A stretch of DNA of 14,957 nucleotides, from NCBI GenBank assembly GCA_046757965.1, contig JBHHZI010000077.1, forward strand, positions 1 to 14,957. Direction: 5' to 3'. Below, in pieces: positions 1 to 6,317 of the stretch. Made by a program: the position numbers and the translations under genes. Under the pieces are notes generated by a model. It was not told the origin of the DNA, ran no database searches, and worked only from the letters and a program-made list of their open reading frames with translations. The stretch comes from JBHHZI01 sp046757965. Its GTDB lineage: Bacteria; Acidobacteriota; Polarisedimenticolia; SMYD01. How positions within the stretch are numbered: the first letter of the stretch is position 1; every line of letters begins with the position of its first letter.

Positions 1-467
1 GAGAAGAAGAGCGCGAACGCGGTCACCACGGCGAGCTCGACCGCGATCAACCAGAGCGCCGGAAGGACCTGCAGGATCGGGTCGCCGCGCCAGGCGAGCA
101 GCAGAAGGAATCCGGCGCTCATCACTCCGGCGTTGACGAGCAACGTCACGACCAGTCCGACGTACTTGCCGGTGACGAAGGTCCACCGTGATACGGGACG
201 GGCGAGCACCGTGTGCGCCGTTCGCCGCTCGATCTCCTTGGTGATCAACGACACGCCGACGAAGACGGCGGTGAGAACACCGAACATCGAGATGGCGGCC
301 AGCCCGGTGTCGGTCACGATGCGGGTCTCCGAACCGACCGTCAGCAGCGCCATCAGGCGGGCCATGGCGATCATCACGAGAGCGAAGGCGAGGAGCACGT
401 AGAGCACCCGGTCTCGCACCGCCTCGCGAAAGGTCATGGCCGCCACGGCGGCTGCTGCCGTGATCAT
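1..467 (-). CDS. ABC-2 type transporter permease, N-terminal part (runs off window)
   Basis: Membrane subunit of an ABC-2 type transporter, working with the ATPase encoded just upstream. The first 155 codons are visible; the 3' end lies beyond position 1. The protein starts MITAAAAVAAMTFREAVRDR, followed by a hydrophobic segment (about residues 21-42), a second one (about 55-75), the motif ITKEIERRTAHTVLARPVSR (about 75-94), a third hydrophobic stretch (about 103-125) and a fourth (about 136-155). A short cytoplasmic run of the form KEIExxTxxxxLxRPxSR after the second segment is typical of NosY-like ABC-2 permeases of the multi-copper-maturation/ABC2_membrane type. The ATG overlaps the ATPase stop as ATGA and has a near-perfect AAGGAGG ribosome site 7 bases upstream, which fixes the start. 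The substrate is unknown. It does not look like a Wzm polysaccharide permease, though a partial sequence limits that judgement. Confidence 0.85.
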   Translation of the reverse strand, partial: MITAAAAVAAMTFREAVRDRVLYVLLAFALVMIAMARLMALLTVGSETRIVTDTGLAAISMFGVLTAVFVGVSLITKEIERRTAHTVLARPVSRWTFVTGKYVGLVVTLLVNAGVMSAGFLLLLAWRGDPILQVLPALWLIAVELAVVTAFALFF

Positions 468-1402
468 GCCGAGGCCTCCTTCTGCTCCACCAGATCGAGA
501 AACCGCTCCTCGAGCGTGTGACGCCGGGGAAGCACCGAGCGCAGCGTCGCGCCCTCGGCATGAAGGCGGTCGAGGACTCGCGCCAGCGATTCCTCACCCT
601 CGACGTGCAGCAGCACACGATCTCCGTGTCGCGAGACGATGCGGCCGAACCGGTCTTCCTGGAGACCCCCGGCGCCGGTGGCCACGATCTCCCACGACGG
701 CTGCGTGTCCGCAAGCAGCGCGTCGAGCGCACCCTCGGTGACCATCCGGCCCTGACGAAGGATCCCGACCCGGTCGCAGATCAGTTCCGCGTCCGAGAGA
801 ATGTGACTCGAGAAGAACACCGTGGCGCCGCGATCCCTCTGGCGAAAGATGAGATCCCGCAGGTCGCGCCGCCCGGCCGGGTCGAGCCCCGACATCGGCT
901 CGTCGAGGATCAGGAGATCCGGTGATCCGAGCAGCGCCTGGGCGATCCCGAGACGCTGCATCATTCCCTTGGAGCACTTGCGGACGGGAATGTCGGCGCG
1001 ATGGCCCATCCCGACCTCCTCGAGGAGCCGGCCTGCCTCCCGGCGACGATCGGCGGGCGGCAAGCCCAGAAGACGGCCCTGGAAATCCATCAGTTCCCGG
1101 CCGGTCAGGTAGGCGTAGAAGTTCGGCTGCTCCGGCAGGTACCCGAGACCCCGGCGAGCCGCCGGCGTGGTGGCCGGCCGCCCCAGGATCGTCACCCGGC
1201 CGGCATCGGCCCGGACCAGGCCGGTGACGATCTTGATGGTCGTCGTCTTGCCGGCCCCGTTGGCGCCCAGGAAACCGTAGATCTCACCCCGCCGCACACT
1301 CAGGTCCAGCCCCACCAGCACCTCGGTCCGGCCGATGGAAAGATGGCCTGGAAACGACTTCGCCAGATCCTCGATGACCAGGACGGACTCAGCAGCGAAC
1401 AT
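464..1402 (-). CDS. ABC transporter ATP-binding protein (CcmA/NatA type)
   Basis: Cytoplasmic ATPase, 312 residues, that should power the ABC-2 permease encoded next to it. All nucleotide-binding motifs are visible: Walker A GANGAGKTT (46-54), Q-loop PEQ (90-92), signature CSKGM (143-147), Walker B LLILDEP (163-169) followed by SGLDP, and the switch histidine H200 in FFSSHIL. A C-terminal extension of about 80 residues carries a DUF4162-like strand pattern and ends in LEERFLDLVEQ, common in drug- or lipid-type ABC-2 ATPases. Wzt proteins of O-antigen export have a different nucleotide-binding domain and often a carbohydrate-binding tail, so export of the polysaccharide is not implied. The start at 1402 has GGAGGAG 7 bases upstream. 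The first 14 bases overlap the end of the glycosyltransferase gene, so co-transcription with the sugar genes is likely. Confidence 0.93.
   Translation of the reverse strand: MFAAESVLVIEDLAKSFPGHLSIGRTEVLVGLDLSVRRGEIYGFLGANGAGKTTTIKIVTGLVRADAGRVTILGRPATTPAARRGLGYLPEQPNFYAYLTGRELMDFQGRLLGLPPADRRREAGRLLEEVGMGHRADIPVRKCSKGMMQRLGIAQALLGSPDLLILDEPMSGLDPAGRRDLRDLIFRQRDRGATVFFSSHILSDAELICDRVGILRQGRMVTEGALDALLADTQPSWEIVATGAGGLQEDRFGRIVSRHGDRVLLHVEGEESLARVLDRLHAEGATLRSVLPRRHTLEERFLDLVEQKEASA
475..481 (-). promoter_or_regulatory. Strong Shine-Dalgarno site of the ABC permease gene
   Basis: On the minus strand this reads AAGGAGG, followed by a 7-base spacer to the ATG at 467. It lies inside the last codons of the ATPase gene. 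It supports the 467 start and suggests efficient reinitiation at the ATGA overlap. Confidence 0.75.
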
Positions 1403-2582
1403 GGGAAGTCTCCTCCGGCCGGACGCGATCGGGTGCGGCGAGCTCGGTGTAGAGATCTTCTTGCTGCCGGACCATCCGGTCGATATCGAACTCCGTCACG
1501 CGGGTGGCCGCCGCCGCCCCCATGCGGCGCGCCACGTCAGGCGCCGCGAGCAGGTCCAGCGTGCGCGCCACCAGGGCGCGAACATCCCCGGGTGTGACCA
1601 GGTGCCCCGTGACCCCTTCGTCCACTGCCTCGGGCGTGCCATCCACGGCGGTCGCCACCACGGGCCGGCCGCAGGCCATCGCCTCGGGCACGACCCGCGG
1701 CAGACCCTCGTGTTTCGAGGTCAGAACCAGCACGGTGCAGGCATCCATCACCGCGGGAATGTCACGGCGCCAGCCGGCCAGCACGAGCCGGTCGCCCAGC
1801 GCCTCGTCCAGACGGGCGGTCTCCACGGCCATGCGCAGCTCACCGTCTCCCACCATGAGAAAATACACGTCCGGCCGGTGCCGCCGCACCCCGGCGGCCA
1901 TGCGGACGAAGGCCACGGGATCCTTCTGTGGCTTGAAGCAGGCCACCATTCCCACCAGCGGCGCATCGGCGGGAATCCCCAGGTCCTTGCGGAGCGCCTT
2001 GCCCGTGCCACAGGCCTCGCGGTAGGCGGACAGGTCGATGCCCGAGCGGATCAGGACGGACCGCCCCGGCGGAAAGATCCGATGGCGCTCGCCCTTGGCG
2101 ACATCCGCCCGCGACACACAGATGAACCGGTCTGTGTGGCGGGCCGCCAGACGCTCCAGGCCGATGTAGAGGCGGCGCGCCGGCGCCGGCTGGTGATCGT
2201 GAAACGGAAAACCGTGCACGGTGTGCACGATGGACCGCACGCCGGCGCGATGGGCCGCCCAGCGACCGAGGATCCCGGCCTTCGACGAGTGCGTATGAAC
2301 GACGTCGGGGGCCAGGACGGTCAACAGCCGCCGGATCTGCCGGGCGGCACGCCAGTCCCGGCCGGGCCGGATCTCGCGGACCAGATTCGAGACGAAGACC
2401 ACCTCCGCCCCCTCGATGGCCGCGGCGTCTCCTGCGAGCGGGCCATCCGGCGAGGTGATGAGTGACGGGGAGAAACGCTCCCGATCCAGCGAGCGCACGG
2501 TGTGCAAGGTGTTGGCCTGCGCACCCCCCAGCTCCGGCCGCGTGAGGATATGCGTCACCGAGATGCGGCGGGCTGGCGCCAT
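1389..2582 (-). CDS. GT4 family glycosyltransferase (GT-B fold)
   Basis: Retaining, nucleotide-sugar-dependent glycosyltransferase of 397 residues, expected to add a sugar to a lipid-linked intermediate at the cytoplasmic face. The N-terminal acceptor domain begins ISVTHILTRPELGGAQAN (7-24), with the GG loop of the family, and contains HTHSSKAGILGR (96-107) and VHTVHGFPFH (119-128). The C-terminal donor domain has the basic FKPQKDP site (216-222), MVGDGELR (243-250) and the E-x7-E motif E292/E300 in HEGLPRVVPEAMACGRPVVAT. The HTHSSKAGILGR and HTVHGF strings recur in GT4 enzymes of O-antigen and exopolysaccharide clusters. The reading frame stays open further upstream, but conserved sequence starts only here, and GAGGGAG lies just before the 2582 ATG. 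It overlaps the flavoprotein gene by 28 bases. Donor and acceptor cannot be told from sequence. Confidence 0.93.
   Translation of the reverse strand: MAPARRISVTHILTRPELGGAQANTLHTVRSLDRERFSPSLITSPDGPLAGDAAAIEGAEVVFVSNLVREIRPGRDWRAARQIRRLLTVLAPDVVHTHSSKAGILGRWAAHRAGVRSIVHTVHGFPFHDHQPAPARRLYIGLERLAARHTDRFICVSRADVAKGERHRIFPPGRSVLIRSGIDLSAYREACGTGKALRKDLGIPADAPLVGMVACFKPQKDPVAFVRMAAGVRRHRPDVYFLMVGDGELRMAVETARLDEALGDRLVLAGWRRDIPAVMDACTVLVLTSKHEGLPRVVPEAMACGRPVVATAVDGTPEAVDEGVTGHLVTPGDVRALVARTLDLLAAPDVARRMGAAAATRVTEFDIDRMVRQQEDLYTELAAPDRVRPEETSHVRC
1410..1416 (-). promoter_or_regulatory. Shine-Dalgarno site of the ABC ATPase gene
   Basis: The minus strand reads GGAGGAG, with 7 bases to the ATG at 1402. 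It is embedded in the last codons of the upstream glycosyltransferase gene. It supports the chosen start and lets the ABC genes be translated without strict stop/start coupling. Confidence 0.7.
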
Positions 2583-3940
2583 GACTCCCTCGACTCTTTC
2601 GCTGTCGGTCGCGCCCGCTCCCCGGAGAGCCGGGCGGCGATCTCCATGCCTTGATGAACGGCGTCTTCCATCGAACCGTACTCCCAGCGGCCGTACCGGC
2701 CGATGGAATGGATGCCGTGAGCGGCAAACCAGTCCAGGAGCGGCCCGACCGCCTGCCGGCGGTGCCGATCGAACACCACATACGCGGGATCGACAACCAC
2801 GACATGCTCGGCGATGACGCGATCGGCCGGGCGCAGCAGCCCGCATGCCACCAGGTCCGTCTTGACCCGCCGCACCAGGCCGTCGACGTCACCGCGGCCG
2901 ACCTGCCGCCGCGCCACCTCGACATACAGGGAGGAACATCCCGGCGGCGCCGACGCGGAGCAGAAGGCGGTCGGGCTGCCGACCCGGTAGAAGACGAACC
3001 GGTCCTCGGGGTAATAGATCCAGTGCTTGTCGGTCAGATCCGCGCGATCGATGCCGAGGTTGACGTTGATCACCTGGGTGGCGGCCAGCCCGCGGGCCGC
3101 GGTCCGCAGGTCGGCGGGGAGTCCACTCGCTCGGGCCGCCAGGACGGGCAATGGCATCGTCGATACCAGCGCGTCGTACGGCACCGTCCCACCGGAGGCA
3201 GTGCGCACGCAGCGAGACGCCACATCGACGACCTCGACGGGCGTCTCGAGCCGCACGTCCACGCCCTCCAGATGCGCGGCCAGCGCGTCGGGAAGAACCT
3301 CGATCCCACCGGCGATCGGGTACTGAAAGATCGGGTTGTATCCCATCCCACGATTCTTGATGCCGAGAGCCCCGCCGATCACCTCCGCCAGATCGGGACG
3401 GGGAACGGACCACGACACCCACTCGGCGGTGACCTCGTGCAGGTCACGGCACCAGAGCTTGCGGTTGTATGGAAAGAGGAAGTGCTCGGCGATGCCGCGG
3501 CCGAAGGTGGCCAGCGCCCAGTCATGAAACGACCCCTCCGCCAGCGCCTGCGGATCGGCCGGGGTCCCCTTGATCGTGTCGATGAATCCGACCAGGCAAT
3601 CCCGGACCACCTCGGGCGGCAGACCGTACAGGTTGGCCTGGAACGGATAATCGGTCTCCACTCCGTGGGAATGGATGAACGACCGTCGCTCAATGCGGGC
3701 CATGCCGTCGGGCAGGATGCGATCGAAGAGCGCGCGAACCGCGGCGCGCCGCAAGTGCAGAAGATGGCCGGTCACGTCGAAGGTGAATCCGTCCACATGA
3801 AACGACCGCGTCAGACCGCCGAGACGATCCGCCTGCTCCAGCAGGGTGACCGCGCGGGATGCCTGCAGGTGATACGCGGTGGACAGGCCGGCGAGCCCGC
3901 CTCCCACCACCACGACGCCGGGATCGGAGGTCCGGCTCAT
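2555..3940 (-). CDS. FAD-dependent oxidoreductase, UDP-galactopyranose mutase / protoporphyrinogen oxidase-like
   Basis: Predicted flavoprotein of 461 residues. The dinucleotide-binding fold is clear at the N-terminus: VVVVGGGLAGLSTAYHL (9-25) with GGGLAG, E35 for the adenosine ribose, and RLGGL (39-43). Further marks are DYPFQANLYGLP (97-108), FLFPYNRKLW (154-163), the substrate-domain string FQYPIAGGIEVLPDALA (205-221) and the C-terminal FAD signature IGRYGRWEYGSMEDAVHQG (413-431). These strings are shared by UDP-galactopyranose mutase and by the amine-oxidase/protoporphyrinogen-oxidase-like proteins of surface polysaccharide loci. The length exceeds that of bacterial Glf (about 370-390 residues), so a plain glf call is not justified. 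It may reshape a nucleotide-bound or lipid-bound sugar; that is inference. The ATG overlaps the stop of the sugar-phosphate transferase gene as ATGA, with GGAG 8 bases upstream. Confidence 0.85.
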   Translation of the reverse strand: MSRTSDPGVVVVGGGLAGLSTAYHLQASRAVTLLEQADRLGGLTRSFHVDGFTFDVTGHLLHLRRAAVRALFDRILPDGMARIERRSFIHSHGVETDYPFQANLYGLPPEVVRDCLVGFIDTIKGTPADPQALAEGSFHDWALATFGRGIAEHFLFPYNRKLWCRDLHEVTAEWVSWSVPRPDLAEVIGGALGIKNRGMGYNPIFQYPIAGGIEVLPDALAAHLEGVDVRLETPVEVVDVASRCVRTASGGTVPYDALVSTMPLPVLAARASGLPADLRTAARGLAATQVINVNLGIDRADLTDKHWIYYPEDRFVFYRVGSPTAFCSASAPPGCSSLYVEVARRQVGRGDVDGLVRRVKTDLVACGLLRPADRVIAEHVVVVDPAYVVFDRHRRQAVGPLLDWFAAHGIHSIGRYGRWEYGSMEDAVHQGMEIAARLSGERARPTAKESRESWRQPAASR

Positions 3941-5121
3941 CGCCGCATCTCCGCTGGTACCGGAACGTGGTCGGGGCGGTCCTGGCGCGATGACGTGGTG
4001 AGATCGGGGGCCCCGTCCGTCACGTTCACCCCGGCGACCGAGGAGACGGACACCGCGGTCGTCACGTCCACACGGGCCAGAACGACGCCGATGACGACAA
4101 ACACGAGCACCACACCGGACACGAGCCAGGGAGCCAGCGATGGTGGCAGGAACATCAGGAGCAACCCGGCCGCGGAGGAGAAGACGGTCAGCGCCACCGC
4201 TCCGACGGCGATGGAGGAGGCGTTCCAGCCGAGCCGGCGCAGTCGAACCGCGAGGTGGTCGGGACTACCGAGAAACGGATTGCGGCCGTGCAAGAGCCGC
4301 AGGGTCACGACATAGGCCGTGTCGAACAGGGGCACCGCCAGGATCAGGACCGGCACGGCGAGGCCCCAGGCCGACACGCGTGTGTAGGCGCCGGCGAGAC
4401 TGATGCCGCCCAGTGTCAACCCCAGGAACATCGAGCCGGCATCCCCGAGGTAGATGCGCGCGGGCGCGAAATTGTGCGGCACGAAGCCGGCCAGCGCCCC
4501 GAACAGCGTGGCCGCGAGAATGGCCAGCAGCGCCGCGCCGTCGAACAACGCGGCCACCACGAACGCCCCGGCAGCAAACAGGGCGACACCAGGAGCGAGC
4601 CCGTCGGAGATATCGATGAGATTGAGGGCGTTGGTCAGGCCGAGAAGCCAGACGACCGACAGCAGGACGTTGACGGCGGGCGGCAGCGAGGCGATGTCCG
4701 CCACGACGCCGGTCTTCACCAGCACCAGCACTCCCAGGGCCTGTCCGGCGAACTTGGCCTTCCACGACATCGCGCCCAGGTCGTCCACCAGCCCGAGCAG
4801 CAGGGCGATGGCTCCGGCCAGCAGGATCCCGGTCATCCGCTGATCGAACCGGAACAGGATCGCCAGACTCAGAAAGAACGGCAACCCGACGGCCAGGCCA
4901 CCGAGATACGGCACCGGTGCGGTGTGGTCCTTCAGGCGCCCGTCAGGACGATCGACGATGCCGAAGCGGCACGCCGCACGGGCTACCCGCGGCGTGAAGT
5001 AGGCGGCCGCACCCATGGCGACCGCCGCGGCAAGCGCCAGACGGGCCAGGCCGGCCTGGGGAGTGCCCCAGGTCAGCGCGAGGGCGAGCACGCTCGCCAT
5101 GAGAACCAGAACAGACAGCAT
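3937..5121 (-). CDS. Polyprenyl-phosphate N-acetylhexosamine-1-phosphate transferase (WecA/TagO/MraY family)
   Basis: Polytopic membrane enzyme of 394 residues that moves a sugar-1-phosphate from a UDP-sugar to undecaprenyl phosphate, the first step of many O-antigen and exopolysaccharide pathways. Family motifs in order: VPYLGG (70-75), LGLVDDLGAMSWKAKF with the D113-D114 pair (109-124), TNALNLIDISDGLA (163-176), IYLGDAGSMFLG (223-234), VPLFDTAY (263-270) and a cytoplasmic SPDHLAVRLRRLG loop (286-298) that corresponds to the His-rich loop of TagO/WecA. About ten hydrophobic segments are seen, then a hydrophilic tail from about 352. Where most relatives have NLIDGLDGLA, this one has NLIDISDGLA; the aspartates are kept. 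The long open frame upstream of 5121 overlaps another gene and lacks family sequence. The 5121 ATG has GAGAAG 8 bases before it. It is the only gene here preceded by a gap (65 bases). Confidence 0.93.
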   Translation of the reverse strand: MLSVLVLMASVLALALTWGTPQAGLARLALAAAVAMGAAAYFTPRVARAACRFGIVDRPDGRLKDHTAPVPYLGGLAVGLPFFLSLAILFRFDQRMTGILLAGAIALLLGLVDDLGAMSWKAKFAGQALGVLVLVKTGVVADIASLPPAVNVLLSVVWLLGLTNALNLIDISDGLAPGVALFAAGAFVVAALFDGAALLAILAATLFGALAGFVPHNFAPARIYLGDAGSMFLGLTLGGISLAGAYTRVSAWGLAVPVLILAVPLFDTAYVVTLRLLHGRNPFLGSPDHLAVRLRRLGWNASSIAVGAVALTVFSSAAGLLLMFLPPSLAPWLVSGVVLVFVVIGVVLARVDVTTAVSVSSVAGVNVTDGAPDLTTSSRQDRPDHVPVPAEMRR

Positions 5122-5161
5122 AGGGGTCGCTTCTCGGCGGGGTCGAACCCACCCCTGACGA

Positions 5162-5190
5162 AACGTAAGGACTGGCGGCCGCCGCTTCAA
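5162..5190 (-). promoter_or_regulatory. Weak candidate promoter in the only intergenic gap
   Basis: The minus strand shows TTGAAG (5190-5185) and TACGTT (5167-5162) separated by exactly 17 bases. Matches to the sigma-70 consensus are 4 of 6 and 3 of 6. The -35 box overlaps the stop codon of the upstream glycosyltransferase gene, and the predicted start would leave a leader of about 34 bases before the 5121 ATG. A perfect 10-base palindrome GGCGGCCGCC (5174-5183) fills most of the spacer. In GC-rich DNA such matches arise by chance, so the call is tentative. Confidence 0.25.
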
Positions 5191-6317
5191 CCTTCCTGGC
5201 TCCCGCGCGCCACAACTCGCGCCAGATCGGCCCAGCCTGCCGCCACCGGCTCGCGATCGAACCGCTCCCGGGTGCGCCGGCGCCCGGCGCGCCCCAGGGC
5301 ACATACCAGCTCGCGATCCTCCTCCAGGCGGCCCAGGGCCCGGGCAAGTTCCCCGGCGTCGCCAGGCGCAACCAGCAGCCCGGTCGTCCCGTCCTCGACC
5401 ACCTCCGGGATCCCACCCTGCCGGGTGGCCACCACCGCCCGGCCGGCCGCCATCGCCTCCAGGAGCACGAGCCCGAAGCCCTCCGACCGCGACGGGAGCA
5501 CCAGGACGTCCCAGCCCCGCAGGACCTCGGCCGGGCCCGGGACCGATCCCCTCAGGGTCACCATCGAGGTCAATTTCCGCCGGCGCAGCTGTCCATGCAG
5601 ATCGCCGGCGGCCTGTGCCGGGCCTCCCGCGATCTCGATGGACAGCCGTCCGCCCCGTCCATCGCTCAGGAGGAGGCCGGCGGCGTCGAGCAAGACGTCG
5701 AGTCCCTTCGCCCTGATCAGCAGCCGCCCGAGAAACCCGACCTGCAGCGGCCGTCCCGGGCACGGTGGGCGGGACGGGATGGCGGCGAGAGACGACGTGT
5801 CGATGCCGTTGGGAAGCACGTGGAACGCCCCGGCGGGCAGTCCGAGACGGTTCTCCCGTTCCCGGGCCACCGCTGCCGACACCGCGATGCGCGCCTGCGC
5901 CCGCCGGCAGGCCCGCGCCTCGAGACGCTCCTGCCAGCGGGCGCGCTCGCCGGCGAGCGAGTGAACATGGGCGATCAGCGGGGTCCGGGTGCGGCTCGTG
6001 GTCCAGCTCGCAGCCAGAACGGCCCGCGACAGATGCGCATGCACCACATCGGGCCGCCCGGCCCGCAGGCGCCTCAGGAGCCTGAGGACCGGGCGCGGAT
6101 CGGCCCGGCCGGTCCCGGCCAGAGCTTCCACCGGGATGCCCGCATCCTCGAGATCGCTCGCCGTCGGGCCCGGTCCCTTCAGGGCCAGCACCCGTGTCTC
6201 AATGGCGTGTTGCGACATCAGCGGCAGGATCTGCGTGAGGAGGCGTTCCGCGCCGCCGCGGTCCAGCCCGACGAGCAGATGCCAGACGGTCAGGTGCCGC
6301 CTGCCGGGGATGCTCAT
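5187..6317 (-). CDS. GT4 family glycosyltransferase (GT-B fold)
   Basis: Glycosyltransferase of 376 residues. The N-terminal domain opens with TVWHLLVGLDRGGAERLL (10-27), the GGAER loop seen in many GT4 enzymes, followed by DVVHAHLSRAVLAA (90-103) and HVHSLAGE (117-124). The donor domain shows VLPNGIDTSSL (167-177), GFLGRLLIRAKGLDVLLDA (194-212), and the catalytic E-x7-E pair E279/E287 in SRSEGFGLVLLEAMAAGRAVVAT, then GLLVAPGDAGELA. The start at 6317 overlaps the flippase stop as ATGA. No Shine-Dalgarno sequence is visible there; instead a GC-rich inverted repeat touches the ATG, so translation probably depends on ribosomes leaving the flippase gene. It shares its N-terminal pattern with the two GT4 genes beyond the flippase gene. 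Sugar specificity is unknown. Confidence 0.93.
   Translation of the reverse strand: MSIPGRRHLTVWHLLVGLDRGGAERLLTQILPLMSQHAIETRVLALKGPGPTASDLEDAGIPVEALAGTGRADPRPVLRLLRRLRAGRPDVVHAHLSRAVLAASWTTSRTRTPLIAHVHSLAGERARWQERLEARACRRAQARIAVSAAVARERENRLGLPAGAFHVLPNGIDTSSLAAIPSRPPCPGRPLQVGFLGRLLIRAKGLDVLLDAAGLLLSDGRGGRLSIEIAGGPAQAAGDLHGQLRRRKLTSMVTLRGSVPGPAEVLRGWDVLVLPSRSEGFGLVLLEAMAAGRAVVATRQGGIPEVVEDGTTGLLVAPGDAGELARALGRLEEDRELVCALGRAGRRRTRERFDREPVAAGWADLARVVARGSQEG

Noticed and set aside
464..1402. Wzt-type O-antigen exporter ATPase
   Set aside because: The C-terminal part lacks a Wzt carbohydrate-binding domain and the permease is NosY-like, so the general ABC-2 call is safer.
1389..2846. Longer start for the GT4 gene at 2846
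   Set aside because: The extra 88 residues overlap the flavoprotein gene, are Arg/Ala-rich and precede the first conserved strand; the 2582 ATG has its own ribosome site.
2555..3940. Naming the flavoprotein glf (UDP-galactopyranose mutase)
   Set aside because: The FAD-binding marks are shared with other amine-oxidase-like flavoproteins, the protein is longer than Glf, and the substrate residues could not be verified by eye.
5137..5155. tRNA T-arm-like string GGGTTCGACCCC on the minus strand
   Set aside because: The flanking stem has a G-G mismatch and no acceptor, D or anticodon arm can be built around it.
2651..5964. Long plus-strand open frames, including ones of about 550-570 codons
   Set aside because: They lie fully antisense to genes with clear family motifs, have low-complexity Arg/Gly/Pro/His-rich translations and show no domain pattern. 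Such frames are expected in GC-rich DNA.
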